A DNA stretch of 64,000 bases, taken from contig CAUYUJ010017850.1 of NCBI GenBank assembly GCA_963575745.1, forward strand, positions 124,019 through 188,018. Direction: 5' to 3'. The translations under genes were made by a program, and so were the position numbers. The stretch is from Prorocentrum cordatum (taxonomy: Eukaryota > Sar > Dinophyceae > Prorocentrales > Prorocentraceae). Of the stretch, positions 1-10,646 are shown piece by piece (positions within the stretch are counted from its first letter, which is position 1; every line of letters begins with the position of its first letter). The notes below the pieces were generated by a model. It was not told the origin of the DNA and searched no databases. It was given only the letters and a program-made list of their open reading frames with translations.

Positions 1-79
1 GGGCGTTCCGGGGGTGCCCAGCAGATCGTTCCGAACGGCCGCTGGAGACACGAGTTATGACCTCAAAACCAAATGCGGC

Positions 80-262
80 GGCGCGCCCGGGGGGGGGGGG
101 GTGAGAGGGAGAAGGCCATCTCAGAAGGATGCGGGGCTTCTCAGAAACCCTCGCACCTTCTGAGAAGCTGCGAGGGTTTCTGAGAAGCCCCGCCGCCCAG
201 GGGACCTCCTGGGCCTTCTGCGAAGGCCCGCCCCTTCTCACTCCCCCCCCTCGCTCGTCGCC
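80..262. mobile_element. Fold-back repeat, family C copy 1
   Basis: A G-rich left end (G-run then GTGAGAGGGAGAAGGC) is mirrored by a right end reading CCTTCTCACTCCCCCC, so the ends form terminal inverted repeats. Several CTTCTGAGAAG-type palindromes lie between them. Related copies are at 53,062-53,262 and 55,889-56,082, with a broken one at 57,540-57,666. No coding potential is seen. It is probably a non-autonomous DNA element. Confidence 0.6.
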
Positions 263-287
263 GAACTCTGGCCTGGACCAAGATGAC

Positions 288-464
288 ACGAACAACACGC
301 ACCCATACCCATAGGGGGAACGTTGGGAGGAGGACTGGCTATGGGTATGGGTGCGGGTTGTCGGATCCTGGGGGGCGCTTCCTTTCGAGCGGGGACCCCC
401 ATCCGACAACACGCACCCATAGCCCCCTGCGTCCCACCCATGGGTATGGGTGCGTGTTGTTCGT
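288..464. mobile_element. Double-hairpin fold-back element
   Basis: The outer arms 288-312 and 440-464 are a perfect 25-bp inverted repeat beginning ACGAACAACACGCACCCATA. Two further copies of the same motif lie inside, near 338-365 and 402-422, in the order X, x', X, x' (x' is the reverse complement of X). The element can therefore fold as one long hairpin or as two adjacent hairpins. No clear target-site duplication is visible. Confidence 0.65.
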
Positions 465-1032
465 TTGTCAAAGACGCAGGGAGGGAGCGCGATCATGTTC
501 GCGCCCCCGCGGGATGCCCGCGAGGCTCCAAGACCGATCCGGCCACGAGCCACGAGCGGAGCAGCCGTCGCCGTCGCCGCTCCCCTTGCAGCTGCCGCAC
601 AGCATCGACGTTCGAGGTCACCGGGATCGATCCGCCAACGAGCCGCGTTCGGGACGGCAGTCGCCGTCGCTGCCCCCCGCCGCCGCCGCCAGAGCACTGA
701 GGCTCGAAGCTCGAGGGCACGGCAGGTTCGCGTCGTGACGAGCCAGGCGTCGGTTCTTGACACCGCGTGGATCGCTCAACCTTGACCGATCGGCGGAATT
801 TCAATGACCATCTCGTCCCACGCTGGCCGATTCTGGGACACTGGCGGCGTTCAACGCGTCCGCCGAGGTGGCTCGCTCGATCCGCGGCCCCCGAAAGAGG
901 TCCCGACAGCTTCCCTGGGTGGCAGCGTGGCGCCCCGGCCCTGTTTCTTGGGAGGCCCGGGGCCTGTGGACGGTCCCGATGGCAGAAGTCGGAGAAGAAA
1001 CGCCGGTTGTGCGCAAACTACTGGGGCTCGCA
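465..1032. other. GC-rich stretch without recognised feature
   Basis: Rich in GCC/GTC triplets. Several overlapping open frames exist on both strands but none has a recognisable domain. I see no gene here. Confidence 0.5.
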
Positions 1033-1179
1033 GAAAGCATCGACACACCACCACCGTGCCAGGCCAGGGCCATCCTGGCCCTAGCATGGCGTATACGCCC
1101 TCCTGGCCGAGGCCAGGTACACCATTTTGGGGCCCAGGATGGCCCTGGCCTGGCACGGCGGTGGTGTATAGATGCCTTC
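1033..1179. mobile_element. Fold-back element, family N copy 1
   Basis: Terminal arms of about 47 bp (1033-1080 and 1133-1179) are near-perfect inverted repeats built on GCCAGGCCAGGGCCATCCTGG. A smaller palindrome around CCTGGCCGAGGCCAGG lies in the middle. A related element is at 52,930-53,070. It looks like a MITE. Confidence 0.65.
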
Positions 1180-1457
1180 GCCAGAGAGGGGAGCGATACA
1201 CGTCGGTCGGAAGAAGTAGGTAGAAACATGAAGTAGGAAGGCGGATACAGTGGATTGGGTCCAGGTCCTCCCAGAGAATAACAAAACACAGCAAAAAGCG
1301 TGTCGATCCTTGAAGTAGAAAGGCGCAGGAAGGAGACTGGGTTCTGGGAATCCGAAAATACCTACTTTCAACGACCGGCGTGTAAAAGGGGGGACGCCGC
1401 GGTCCGACCGCCGCGCCACCCCAGTGCTACCAAATCACACTCCAGCTCCTATTCATT

Positions 1458-1540
1458 TCCCCCCTCCTCCTCCTCCTCCTCCTCCTCCTCCTCCTCCTCC
1501 TCCTCCTCCTCCTCCTCCTCCTCCTCCTCCTCCTCCCCTC
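1458..1540 (+). repeat. (TCC)n microsatellite
   Basis: A nearly pure array of about 80 bp. It is open in several frames as poly-Ser, poly-Pro or poly-Leu, which is why frames run through it. It is not a gene. Confidence 0.95.
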
Positions 1541-2559
1541 CTGCTCCCTGACGTCTTCCGCCTCCTGCTCCTCAACGTCCTTGTCCTGCTCGTCGTCTCC
1601 GTCTGCAGGGTCGGCGGCACTGGCCGTAAGGCCTTCGCAATAGCACTCCAGCCCTAGAGACCCATCTGAACTGCCTGAAACCTCGACTGGAATTTTGGCA
1701 TCACTGTCCTGGTGCTACTTTTTGGCCCTCCTGGAGGCTCAGGGGCGCCCCCCCAAGAGAGCCCAGAATCGAATCGATGAGTCGGATCGGCGATCGACGT
1801 GCATCGGATCGGCGGAAATCGGCAGCCGACTCGGGAAAAGTCGAATCGGCGGAAACTGGCAGGCTAGCATGCGTCCAAAAAGAAATCGGAGCACAAGTCG
1901 GAATCCACCGAAGTCGAACCGAACCGGAATCGGAAGCCATCGAACTCGAATCCAATCCAATCGGAGGAATCGAAAAAAGCCCTGCCCCCCCCCCCCCCGG
2001 GGGCCGCCATGGCCCTCGGCGGCGCGGGTGGCAGCGCGCCGCCGCCGAGCCCGCGGGCCGCGGCGCCCTTCCTCCGCGGCGGGCGCCCCTCGTCGGCGTC
2101 TCGGCGCCGCCGCCGCTGGCGTCGGCGTCGGCATCGGCGTCGGCGGCGGCGGAGACGTCGGTGGCGCCAGCGTCGGCGTCGGCGGCGGCGGCGTTGGCAA
2201 CGTCGGGGCGCCAGTGTCGTCGTCGTCGCAGTCGCCGTTGCCGTCGTCGAGCACCGAGGTGCGAGCACCGCGGTGTCGAGGAGCGCCTGCGGCCCCCTCG
2301 GGCCTCCAGGAGCCTCGGGAGGCCCCGTCTGCCCGGGCCTCCAGGGACACCTGGGGAGGCCGTCGTGGTCAGTGGCCGTCGTTGCATCCGGATGCTGCTA
2401 GTCTTCGAGTAGGGGATCGACAACAGAGTTGATGCGCTCCAGAGTTGACTCCTGCGCCGAACAGACAAGAATTGCGCCGAATGCATTTCTGTCGTAGCTT
2501 CGGCGGAAAAGGCATCCTGGGGCACATCAACTCTGTAGCCGATCCCCTGCTCGACTTCT
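1541..2559. other. Low-complexity stretch, no gene seen
   Basis: 1600-1645 resembles the end of repeat B (GCAC..GCCG.AAGGCCTTCGCAATA), also found near 36,485-36,510 and 51,115-51,135. 1740-1985 is a degenerate GAATCGG-type repeat. 2090-2265 is a GGC/GTCGGC array. The frames that run through are low complexity. Confidence 0.5.
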
Positions 2560-2904
2560 GGCGGAGCGCAGAAGGCGGCGGCGCGAGGGGGCGGCCCCCT
2601 GAGGAGGCGGGCGGGGCTCCTGAAGAAGCGGGGCGCGCCCTGGAAGCGCTCCCCGCTTCCGAGGGCTGGGAGAACCCCCAGGCCGTGCGGCGACCCACCG
2701 TGCGGCGACCTCGAGAGCTCGCGAGGCCTCGCCGCGCGGCTCGCCGCGCCGCACGCCTCGGGGAACCTGGAGGCCCCGGTCGCCCGAGGCGTCCTCGGAG
2801 AACGGCCCGAGCCTCAACACCGCACGGCCACCCCGAAGCCCCACTGCGCCACCACACCGACTGTGGGCCCCCGAAAGAAGTCTTCTCAGAAGCCCCGGGG
2901 CCCT
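2560..2904. mobile_element. Fold-back repeat, family G copy 1
   Basis: Contains repeated CCGTGCGGCGACC units and inverted GCGCCGCACG blocks. Its right half (about 2770-2875) aligns by eye with 62,240-62,350, including the shared pattern CGTCCTCNGAGAACGNCCCGAG. This copy is more diverged than copy 2. The left part resembles family C. Confidence 0.5.
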
Positions 2905-2963
2905 TCCATGAGGAGGAGGAGGAGGAGGAGGAGGAGAAGGAGGAGGAGGAGGAGGAGGAGGAG
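2905..2963 (+). repeat. (GGA)n microsatellite
   Basis: One of the few purine-rich (GGA) arrays on the plus strand in the left 46 kb, where the TCC orientation dominates. Confidence 0.9.
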
Positions 2964-3084
2964 CAGGGACCGACCGCCCTGGCCCCCACGCCACCCCCTT
3001 CTCTGCTCGCTGCCACTAGGTGCCGCTCCTCACCCCTGCCAGCATGGGGAACACGGGTCCTGAGGGAAACGGGTCCCGAGGGAA

Positions 3085-3298
3085 ACTAGAGGTCTCCAAG
3101 ATGCGGTCCGAGTAGATGGGGTCGGAGCATCGCGCTGCATCGACGATGCATCGGCGATGCATCGGGGATGCACCGGCGACGCATCGTCGACGTCGGCGAT
3201 GCATCGGCGACGTCGACGCGAAGCCAATCGGGCCCCACATCAAGCAGTACCGGCGATGCATCAGCGATGCGGCGTGATCCTCCGACCCCGCCTACCTC
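3085..3298. mobile_element. Family H fold-back element, right end truncated
   Basis: Starts CTAGAGGTCTCCAAGATG, continues with AGTAGATGGGGTCGGAG, then carries GATGCATCGGC repeats. The full copy at 47,958-48,181 has the mirrored right end, whereas this one stops at CCGACCCCGCCTACC. It is a decayed copy. Confidence 0.65.
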
Positions 3299-3960
3299 AG
3301 CCTCTCCCATCGCGCCGCCGCCGCCGCGCGCCTCCCAGCGCCACAGTTGGGCGCGGACCACGGGCACGAGGGCTCCCACCTCGTGACGCGGTCATCGTGC
3401 CACCCCACGGGACGCCGACACGGGACCCGAGGGGCTCTTCTGGCCCACGGGGCACCTCCAGGAGACGAGTCTGCCGTCCCGAGTCGCTCTCTCACAGGTC
3501 CCGGGGGGCCCAGTGCCTGGGCCCCCCGGCGCCCGAAAAAGAAAAAATGCGAGAAGCCTCGGGGCCCGTGGCCGCGAGGACCTTCTGAAGGAAATCCTGG
3601 AGGCCTCCCGTGGCAGCTCGAGACCCGCCTTACGCCGGGCACACGTCGGATTTACGTCGGGCTCACGTCGAATTACATCGGAATGACGTCGGATCTACGT
3701 CGGACGGACGCCAGAGCATCGCCGCGCGAACGTCGACCCATAGTTTACGGAGCTGACGTGTGGACTGGGTAACACAACTACTGCGCGCCGCGCGAGGCCT
3801 CCAGGATTTCTCCTCATAAAGGACCCGCTTCCCCCCTTGGCGACCCCTCTCCACACCCCGGCCACGATCGGAGCCTCCGAGGCGCTGCTGCTGCGCAGCC
3901 AAGGTCCTTCCACAGAAAGCAACAGGCGCCCGCCAAGCGCTCCTACTCACCCTCTCTGTT
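3299..3960. other. Mostly featureless; short ACGTCGG minisatellite
   Basis: 3636-3712 is a degenerate array of 10-13 bp units with core ACGTCGGAT/ACGTCGAAT. A similar array lies at 47,030-47,105. The rest shows no recognisable gene or repeat. Confidence 0.5.
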
Positions 3961-4112
3961 GAAGGGGCCCAGGGGGGGACACAAACAACTACACACAAAA
4001 TGCCCCATACTTTTCCATGTGTTCGGGGCTTCCACTTTCTCCCCACGTCCCATATTTTCCCATATTCCCAGGTCTCGACGATTAGTTGTGTTTGTGTGTT
4101 CTCCCCCCCTGG
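3961..4112 (+). mobile_element. Family I short element, copy 1
   Basis: Begins GAAGGGGCCC..GGACACA, has an A/C-rich arm, CCCATATTTTCCCATATTCCC-type direct repeats and a C-run, and ends TTGTGTTTGTGTGTTC. Six copies exist in the window, all in this orientation. The ACACACAA left end and the TTGTGT..TGTGTG right end are inverted repeats. Confidence 0.65.
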
Positions 4113-4298
4113 TGCTCACCGCCTCTGCGGGGAAGGCGGGCTCAGGGGGGGAACCTGGAGCTGGACTTGGCGATGCGTTGCCGATAGATCGGCGTTTGGC
4201 CCCCAATAGCGAAACCGCACGTTGTCTCCATATCGGCGATCAGTGGGCGATTGCGGGTCAGTGCGTTCCCCTCTGACCCTATCCCCTAATGGGGATAC

Positions 4299-4502
4299 TT
4301 GTTTGGTTTGCGGGCTCGCGAACCAAGTCAAAAACCGTCCGAACACTAGTCGGGCCGCGACTAAGCAGCAAGAAAAGACAGGCAAGCGAAGCGAGCGCGC
4401 GGGCAGCCACTCAGAAGAAGAGCCAGAAACAAAACTCCCAACCAGGTGGCGTGGAGATCCCGGTGGCGACCAGCGACTAAGCGCAGCCAAAATGGCGCGG
4501 CG
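4299..4502. mobile_element. E element, copy 1 (about 204 bp)
   Basis: Runs from TTGTTTGGTTTGCGGGCTCG to CAGCCAAAATGGCGCGGCG. A second copy at 43,289-43,490, roughly 90% identical by eye, is flanked by a 14-bp duplication that defines the boundaries. No duplication is visible here. It contains a 6-bp-stem hairpin (TAGTCG/CGACTA). A short Lys/Ser-rich frame is conserved between the copies, but its coding status is unknown. Confidence 0.6.
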
Positions 4503-4804
4503 CTGCGACCATAAACACGCAGAGGTCAATCAGTCGGTGTGAGTCGGTACAAGACACCGTCAGAAACGAGCAGGAACGACATGCACACCCGGACGACGTC
4601 CGTGCCGTAAGCGACACCACTGCATCGCGTCAGCGCAAGAGTGAAGAGGGGCAACCTCGTCACAGATAGGACTGCAAACGGCAGCACCTCTTGTTTGTAC
4701 AGCAGTGGCACATGTCGAAAGCGAAGTCCTTGCAGGAAAAGCCGACAGGCGCACCGAGCCACACATGCCGAAGACCTAGCACCGTGGAGGTCGGCAGCGT
4801 GCGC
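4503..4804. other. No recognised feature
   Basis: Ordinary-complexity sequence with no domain-bearing frame and no repeat that I can match elsewhere in the window. Confidence 0.4.
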
Positions 4805-5015
4805 GACCCCACTGAACCCTTTCGGTCACCAGCGGAGGCCGACACCAGGAGCAGGCCAGGGGCCACCTGACCGCCCAGTCCCAATGATCCGTGCATGGAA
4901 TTCGTAGTGAGACCCCACTGAACCCTTCGGTCACCAGTGGAGGCCGACACCAGCCAGGAGCAGGCCAAGGGCCACCTGACCGCCCATTCCCACTGTGATC
5001 CTCGCATGGAATTAA
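4805..5015. repeat. Tandem duplication, about 106-bp unit x2
   Basis: Units start GACCCCACTGAACCC at 4805 and 4911 and each ends near CATGGAATT. They differ by small indels and substitutions. Confidence 0.85.
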
Positions 5016-5249
5016 GGCTGTCAGAGCACCGTCAGACAGCAGTATTGGCGGCAACCCCAGCCGCGCGGGGTAAACCCGGTGAAACAAAGGAGAGGAGGGG
5101 AAGTGCACGCCAGGCACGGTAGGCACCCCGGTGTGGCTGCTAACCGCTGCAGCGCTAGGATGCAGGAGGGGAGGAAGGGACACGCAGGAGGGGAGGGAAG
5201 GAAGTGCACGCTGGGCACACGGTGAGAGAGGAGGGGGGAAAAAACCCTG

Positions 5250-5272
5250 GTGAGGATACGCGAAGCGTGAAG
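5250..5272 (+). mobile_element. D-family 3' end (copy D-f), 5' end not found
   Basis: Carries GGATACGCGAAGCGTGAAG followed by AATT, which is the conserved 3' terminus of the D family. The next bases are the start of a minisatellite, as at other D insertions. I could not find the matching 5' hairpin upstream. Confidence 0.5.
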
Positions 5273-5480
5273 AATTTGCCTGGTTCGGCCTGGTTCGGGC
5301 GCGGTTTCGCCTGAGACGTCCTCACGATTTCCCTGGTTTGGCATGGTTTGAGCGCGGTGTCGCCCGAGACGTTCTTTCGGTCTGCCTGGTTCGGCCTGCC
5401 TTGGGCGTTTGGGCGCGGATTCGCTTGAGACATTCTCGGTGTCATTTTAGCCTGGTTTCGCCTGGTTCGCGCTGGGCTTC
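5273..5480. repeat. Minisatellite, about 65-bp unit, about 3 copies
   Basis: Repeated core GCCTGGTTCGGCCTGGTT followed by GCGCGG.TTCGCCTGAGACG. Confidence 0.75.
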
Positions 5481-5775
5481 GCGTGGTGCAAGCTACGTGG
5501 TGTAAGATACGTGGTATAAGCCAGGTGGCGCAAACCCACATAGATCGCCGCGCCTTTGCGAACATGCGACCGGCTGCAAGCCAGCGTTGACCCAGGGGAC
5601 TGGCGTCAGGAGAAACCTCTCCAGAGACTGCAGGGGGGGATGCGTGCCGCAGCCGCCAGGCTCCACGGCAGCCATCCATCCCCACCTCGAGGGGCAGGCG
5701 GGGCTGCGCCAAGGAACCCTGCCTGGGAATGCGGATGGGTCTGGCGATGCTATGCTGCACAATTCGAAAGGAGAA
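5481..5775. other. No recognised feature
   Basis: Includes GTGGTGTAAGATACGTGGTA short repeats near 5490-5525 and otherwise unique sequence. No gene seen. Confidence 0.4.
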
Positions 5776-5956
5776 GGCCCACCCCACGCCCAGTCCCGAC
5801 CCCATCCCCGAACCCGCGATCCAGGAAATCGGGACTGGGGGTGGGGGTGGTTTGTCGGGGTCCAAGAATGGAGAACACGCCCCCACCCCCAATCCCGACC
5901 CCTTGAACCGCCGGCTCGGAGATGGGAGTCGGGACTGGGGTTGGTGGGGGTGGGTT
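5776..5956. mobile_element. Double-hairpin fold-back element, family M
   Basis: Four copies of a motif around CAGTCCCGACCCC alternate in orientation (X, x', X, x'). The outer arms are GCCCACCCC.. and ..GGTGGGGGTGGG. The arrangement matches 288-464 and 57,306-57,486 although the sequences are unrelated. Confidence 0.6.
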
Positions 5957-6718
5957 TTCGCCTGCAGAACAATGTGGACCCCAGAGGTGTCCACCCTCTC
6001 CCCGGGACCAGCGGTGCATCCCAGTCCGTTCTGTTGACGGCACTGGGCCAGGAAACGGCCCCCACAGGCCAAAGCAAAAGAGAAGAAAAAACGTCGAGAT
6101 GTCTTCGCACCGCGCGAAGGGGCCTGTGCTCCAAGCGGCTTTCGGCAGATAATTCGGACCTCCAGCGGCCGTTCGTAGCGGCTCGGGCGCTCGGGCCCCC
6201 CCCCTGCCCAACCGGAACGCTCTCGGCCCCCCACCATCCGCGTAACTGCTGCAAGCTTCATCCCCAGGAACAGAGAAAGGGTGAGGATGTGTCAGGCGAA
6301 ACGCCCAGTCCACCCTACCAACACGTCTGGGGCTGCGACAGGAAGGAGCTTTCTACTTCCAAACAGGGGGGTGAGGAGGACAAGGAGAAGGAGGAGGAAG
6401 AGGAGCGCGAGGCAGAGAGGGGGCAGAGGATTGGAGGCCTGGAAATCGGCACCAACACCAGCACAGGGGTTGCCTTCACAGGGGGAAGATGATCCTCGAT
6501 TTCGGCGTTGGTGGTAACACTTCGGTCACCTTGCAAGCCAGAACATTGCCACCATCACCGCGATCGGAATCTTCTTCCCTCGGTGGAGGCACACCGCCGA
6601 TATTGGTGTTGGTGTCAACCTCTAGGCCTGCAAGAGGAGAAGCGGCAGGAGGCAGCACCTCGCCATCCTCACACATCTTGGCCCCAGACCTTTCACGCCG
6701 CAGCGCGACAAGGGTTAT
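5957..6718. other. No gene; one copy of short repeat R
   Basis: 5978-6075 resembles 7030-7125 (shared CCAGCG.TGCATCCCAG and downstream TTG.TGAC..GGCC). A GGAGGAAGAGGAG purine run is at 6370-6410. The remainder has no recognisable content. Confidence 0.4.
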
Positions 6719-6900
6719 GTCGGGCGTGTCCCCCGACAGGGGGATTTTCGACGAAAAATAAAAAACATCCCAAAAATACCCCAAGAAGGTCAAAAATAAT
6801 CAAAAAATAGTCCCCAGACTATTTTTGGACTATTCTTTGAGTATTTTTGGGTATCTTCTATTTTTCGTCGAGAATCCCCCTGTAGGGGGACAGGCCCGAC
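6719..6900. mobile_element. Family U palindromic MITE with TTAA-type flank
   Basis: Almost the whole 182 bp is one inverted repeat. The left arm starts GTCGGGCGTGTCCCCC and the right arm ends GGGGGACAGGCCCGAC, with A/T-rich ATTTTTC arms inside. The right flank is TTAA and the left flank TTAT, so a TTA/TTAA target duplication is likely. Other copies are at 49,627-49,769, 53,277-53,337 (half) and 56,095-56,244. Confidence 0.75.
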
Positions 6901-6904
6901 TTAA

Positions 6905-7377
6905 GACAAGGGCAGTCCGCACGCGCGGTCGGGCAAGCCGGGAGAGGGAATCGCTAAATTGTCCGGCAGCAAGGGCGGAACAAAAAGGCGTGGCCCCAGA
7001 CGTGCGACATCCAACTGTTTCAATACGCGGTCCCCAGAAGGCCCGACCCCTTCCCCAGGGCCAGCGTTGCATCCCAGGTCGTCCTTTTGCTGACAGTCCT
7101 GGGGCCCGCTCAGGGCCCCGGAGGCCGAAAATGGCCAAAAACATGCCGTCCCGACTTATCTACGACGCGAGCATGTCTGTGGTTACCCCGGCGCTCCTCG
7201 AGAACGACTCCAACAGGATGCCCAGGACCTCGCGGTACGGGAGGGGAGGCGGAGGCCGAAGGGTCGGCGCCCTCGACGCGGGCCCTCCCCCCAGCGGAGT
7301 GGCCCAGGAGCGAAGCTGGGGAAGCACTCCCAGGGCAGGGGAGCAAAAGAGCACCCCCTAACGTGGACCCTCCTACT
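6905..7377. other. No gene; second copy of repeat R
   Basis: 7030-7125 matches 5978-6075. The remainder is GC-rich and shows no domain. Confidence 0.4.
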
Positions 7378-7463
7378 ATCCCTCCTCCTCCACCATTTCC
7401 TCCTCCTCGTCCTCCTCCTCCTCCTCCTCCTCCTCCTCCTCCTCCTCCTCCTCCTCCTCCCCC
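7378..7463 (+). repeat. (TCC)n microsatellite
   Basis: A CTC/TCC array. A repeat S copy (GGCGGCCCAACGGGCCAGAG-like) follows it. Confidence 0.9.
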
Positions 7464-7485
7464 ATTCCTTCTCCTCATAGATTCG

Positions 7486-7850
7486 CCAGCCCAACGGGCC
7501 AGAGGCGTGCTAAGATCTCCAGCAACAGCTTTAGAATAGTTTTACTTCGCGCGCGGGGCGGCCCCACGTCCAAGACGGCCCCAGAGACTCCCAAGATCGC
7601 CCCAAAAAGGCTCCAAGACAGCCCCAGAGAGCCTCGAGACGGTTCAAGGAGCCCCAAGACTGGCCAAGACGGCCTCCGGACTGCGCCAAGAGGGGCCCAG
7701 AGGAGGAACCTGACCAGACATTTTGAACCTTCGGGCCCCAGAGGCCCGAGGAAGCACCAGGAAGTTCCCGAGAGGCCCCCAGAGGGCTCAAGAGAGCCCA
7801 CAAGAGCCTCACAACGCTCTCACAAAGCCCTTTGGTGCCCCTCAGAAACT
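7486..7850 (+). repeat. Repeat S copy 1 plus degenerate CCCAAGA array
   Basis: 7486-7560 shares CCCAACGGGCCAGAGGCGTG and CTAAGATC with 8210-8290. It is followed by a degenerate array of GCCCCAAGA(C/G)GG units. Such arrays recur inside D elements. Confidence 0.65.
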
Positions 7851-8031
7851 GAAAAACTCATTCCAAAACGTATTCGAGAAGCCTCCCTCGAAACTCTATC
7901 AGCCATCCGAGTGGCTTCAGGCACATCATTCAGGCACGGTGGTTGGATAGGCCCTCGGACACTCGTAGGTGCCACACCGCACGGCCTCACTCCAAACGCG
8001 CTCCAAATTTGCCGACGAGTCTTCGTCCGTC
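7851..8031. other. Linker between arrays
   Basis: Contains CAGGCACGGTGG, which recurs near 8,165 and 22,713. No gene. Confidence 0.35.
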
Positions 8032-8138
8032 TTATCCTCCTCCTCCTCCTCCTCCTCCTCCTCCTCCTCCTCCTCCTCCTCCCCATCCTCCTCCTCCTCC
8101 TCCTCCTCCTCCTCCTCCCCCTCGTCTTCCTCCTCTTC
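8032..8138 (+). repeat. (TCC)n microsatellite
   Basis: About 105 bp, nearly pure. Another copy of repeat S begins about 70 bp downstream. Confidence 0.9.
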
Positions 8139-8204
8139 TCCGAATTGCCTCAGACACAGAACCCAGGCACCGTGGCGGGATGGGCCGAACGCAACTAGTA
8201 GGCG

Positions 8205-8465
8205 TCAGCTCTGGCGGCCCAACGGGCCAGAGGCGTGCTAAGATCCCTGGCAACTGGCAAACAATATTTCCAGTTCGCGTGCGCAGGGCGGCCCCTGGAA
8301 GTCCGCGGCCGACGAATAGCCCGAGCAGGTCCTGGGCAGGTCCACAGCAAATTCCCATCAGAGATGGTTATGCTCCTGGGCGCCGCCCTCAGGGCCTCCC
8401 AAGAGCCCCAACAGCGGCCCTGAGGCCCTCAAGAGGCCCCCAAGGGCACGAGAACACCACCACGC
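8205..8465 (+). repeat. Repeat S copy 2 with CCCAAGA units
   Basis: Shares the GGCCCAACGGGCCAGAGGCG core with 7486-7560. It ends in CCTCAAGAGGCCCCCAAGG-type units. Confidence 0.6.
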
Positions 8466-8512
8466 AGCCACAGTGATGCGAAATGGGCCAGCGGAATGAG
8501 CGAACCGATTAA

Positions 8513-9412
8513 ATAACTTCTCCCTGTCGCACCCCGAGGCCAGCTGTCAGGGCGGGCAGGGCGTTTCGCTTTAGACTTCCTCACCATTTATGACCCTGAA
8601 GCTAAAACACGTACAACAGTTTCACAGGTGGAGGGCGGGTGGTTTTCAAAATGTATGAGCGCCGCGCGCATTCGTTTTCAAAATTTGCACGAGCTTCACG
8701 GATTGAGGGCGGGTCCTTTTCAAAATGTGGCTCTCGCCCGAGCGCCGCGCACATCCGTTGTCACAAAATGGCAACAGCTTCACGGATCGAGGGCGGGTCG
8801 TTTTCAAAATGTGGCTCTCGCCATAGCGCCGCGCACATTCGTTTGCAAAATTTGCAAGATCTTCAATGGTGGAGGGCGGGTCGTTTTCAAAATCCGGCTC
8901 TTGCTTCAGCGCCGCGAACATTCGTATCAATAACTTGCAAAACCTTCACAGATTGAGGGTGGCTCCTTTTCAAAATGTGGCTCTCGCCGTAGCGCTGCGC
9001 TCATTTGAAATTATGCAAGAGCTTCACGGATTCTCATGATTAACATACCAGAAAATGCGTTTGGAAAGGATTCTCGATTATGAGGGCGCAACAGTTACGA
9101 TAATTCGCGGTGTTGAAGTCCCAGCAATGGCGTTCTGGCACGATTCAGGATCGCCAATACGCAACAGTCCAAGTGATCCGTGGCATTGGAATACCGAGAA
9201 GAATGTTTTGACATGCTTCAGGGTCTTCAAACGTTGACCCTTCAGCGACACAGGTCCCTCTATGGAAATGAACCGTTGTAGGGGCCTATGAACAGGGAAC
9301 TTGGGGAGGGCTTATTCCAACATCGTTGGTGACTCTTGGGTTTACACTGGGCCTCATCCTCCTCCTCTTCCTCCTCTTCCTCCACCTCCTCCTCCTCGTC
9401 TTCCTCTTCAAT
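8513..9412 (+). repeat. A composite repeat, unit 1
   Basis: The header at about 8521 (TCCCTGTCGCACCCC..GGCGTTTCGCTTTAGACTTCCTCACCA) is followed by monomers of 83-84 bp (core GAGGGCGGGTCGTTTTCAAA, starts at 8631, 8705, 8789, 8872, 8955). Then come a tail of about 300 bp (GTTGAAGTCCCAGCAATGG.., ending GGGTTTACACTGG) and (TCC)n. It is non-coding. The next unit starts 915 bp later. Confidence 0.85.
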
Positions 9413-9424
9413 TCCTTTTCCTTA

Positions 9425-10190
9425 TAAATATAATTTCCCTATCGCACCCCGAAGCCAATTTTTAAGGCGGGCCCGGCGTTTCGCCTGAGACTTCCTCAAC
9501 ATGTGTGGCTCGGACGCTTAAAAATTGACAACAGTTTCACGGATCGAGGGCGGGTCGTTTTCAAAATGTGGCTCTCGCCGTAGGGCCGCCCAAATTCGTT
9601 TTCAAAATTTGTAACAGCTTCACGGATTGAGGGCGGTTCCTTTTCAAAATGTGGCTCTCGCCGTAGCGCCGCGCACATTCGATTTCAATATGTGCAAGAA
9701 CGATTGAGGGCGGGTCGTTTTCAAAATGTGGCTCTTGCCTCAGCGCCGCGCACATTCATTTCCAAAAACTTGCAGGGGGTTCACGGATTGAGGGCAGCCC
9801 CTTTTCAAAATGTGGTTATCGCCGTAGCGCCGCGCACATTCGTTTTCAAACGTTGCAAGAGTTTTACGGAATCCCATGATCAACGTACCAGAGATGGTGT
9901 TCCAGAAGGATTCAGGATTATGCGGGTGTAACAGTTACAATGGTTTTCTGTGTTGAAGTCCTAGGAATGCGCTTCTGACATGATTCAGGATCGTCAAACG
10001 CAACAGTCAGGCTTATCCGCGGCGTTGGAGTCCCGAAAACAATGTGTTGGCATGCTTCAAGGTCTTCAAACGTTTACCTTCCAATGAGGCAGTTCCATCA
10101 ATGGAGATGAACAGTTGTATGGGGCCTATGAAAATGGAGCTTGGAGGAGGGGGACTCCAACATCGTTGATGACTCTCGGGCTTACACTGG
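9425..10190 (+). repeat. A composite repeat, unit 2
   Basis: Header at about 9436, 83/84-bp monomers at about 9540-9870, tail to GGCTTACACTGG at 10,190. In tandem with unit 1. Its terminal microsatellite is the array in which LINE1 lies. Confidence 0.85.
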
Positions 10191-10646
10191 TCCTCCTCCT
10201 CATCCACCTCTTCCTCCTTCTCCGCCTCCTCCTCATCATCATCCTACTCCTCCGCCTCCGCCTCCGCCTCCGCCTCTGCATCCGCCCCCGCCTCCGCCTC
10301 CGCCTCCGCCCCCGCCTCCGCACCCGCCCCCGCCTCCACCTCCGTTTCCTCCTCTGGTTCCTCATCCTCCTCCTCCTCCTCCTCTGTTTCTTATTCTTAT
10401 TAGTCTCATTGCTATTCGTATCATTCTTACTTTTATTAATATTATTGTAGCACGATTATTAATACTATTATCCGTATTATTCATAGTATTCGTATTACTC
10501 TCATTCTTAGTATTGTTATGATTAGTTTTATTCGCATTATTCTTACTATTATGAGAAGTGTTGTTATGTGTCGTATTCGTTTTCTTATTCCTCCTCCTCC
10601 GCCTCATCCGCCTCCTCCTCCTCCTCTTCCTCCTCCTCCTCTTCCG
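10191..10646 (+). repeat. Composite triplet array 5' of LINE1
   Basis: (TCC)/(CGC) to about 10,384, then a degenerate AT-rich ATT/TTA triplet block (10,385-10,590), then (TCC)n to 10,646. The spliced-leader relic starts immediately after. The same three-part order recurs 3' of LINE1 at 16,788-18,005. Confidence 0.85.

Noticed and set aside
8616-9030. Regular 83/84-bp repeats as a possible CRISPR array
   Set aside because: The whole unit is repeated without unique spacers, no Cas genes occur, and the genome is eukaryotic.
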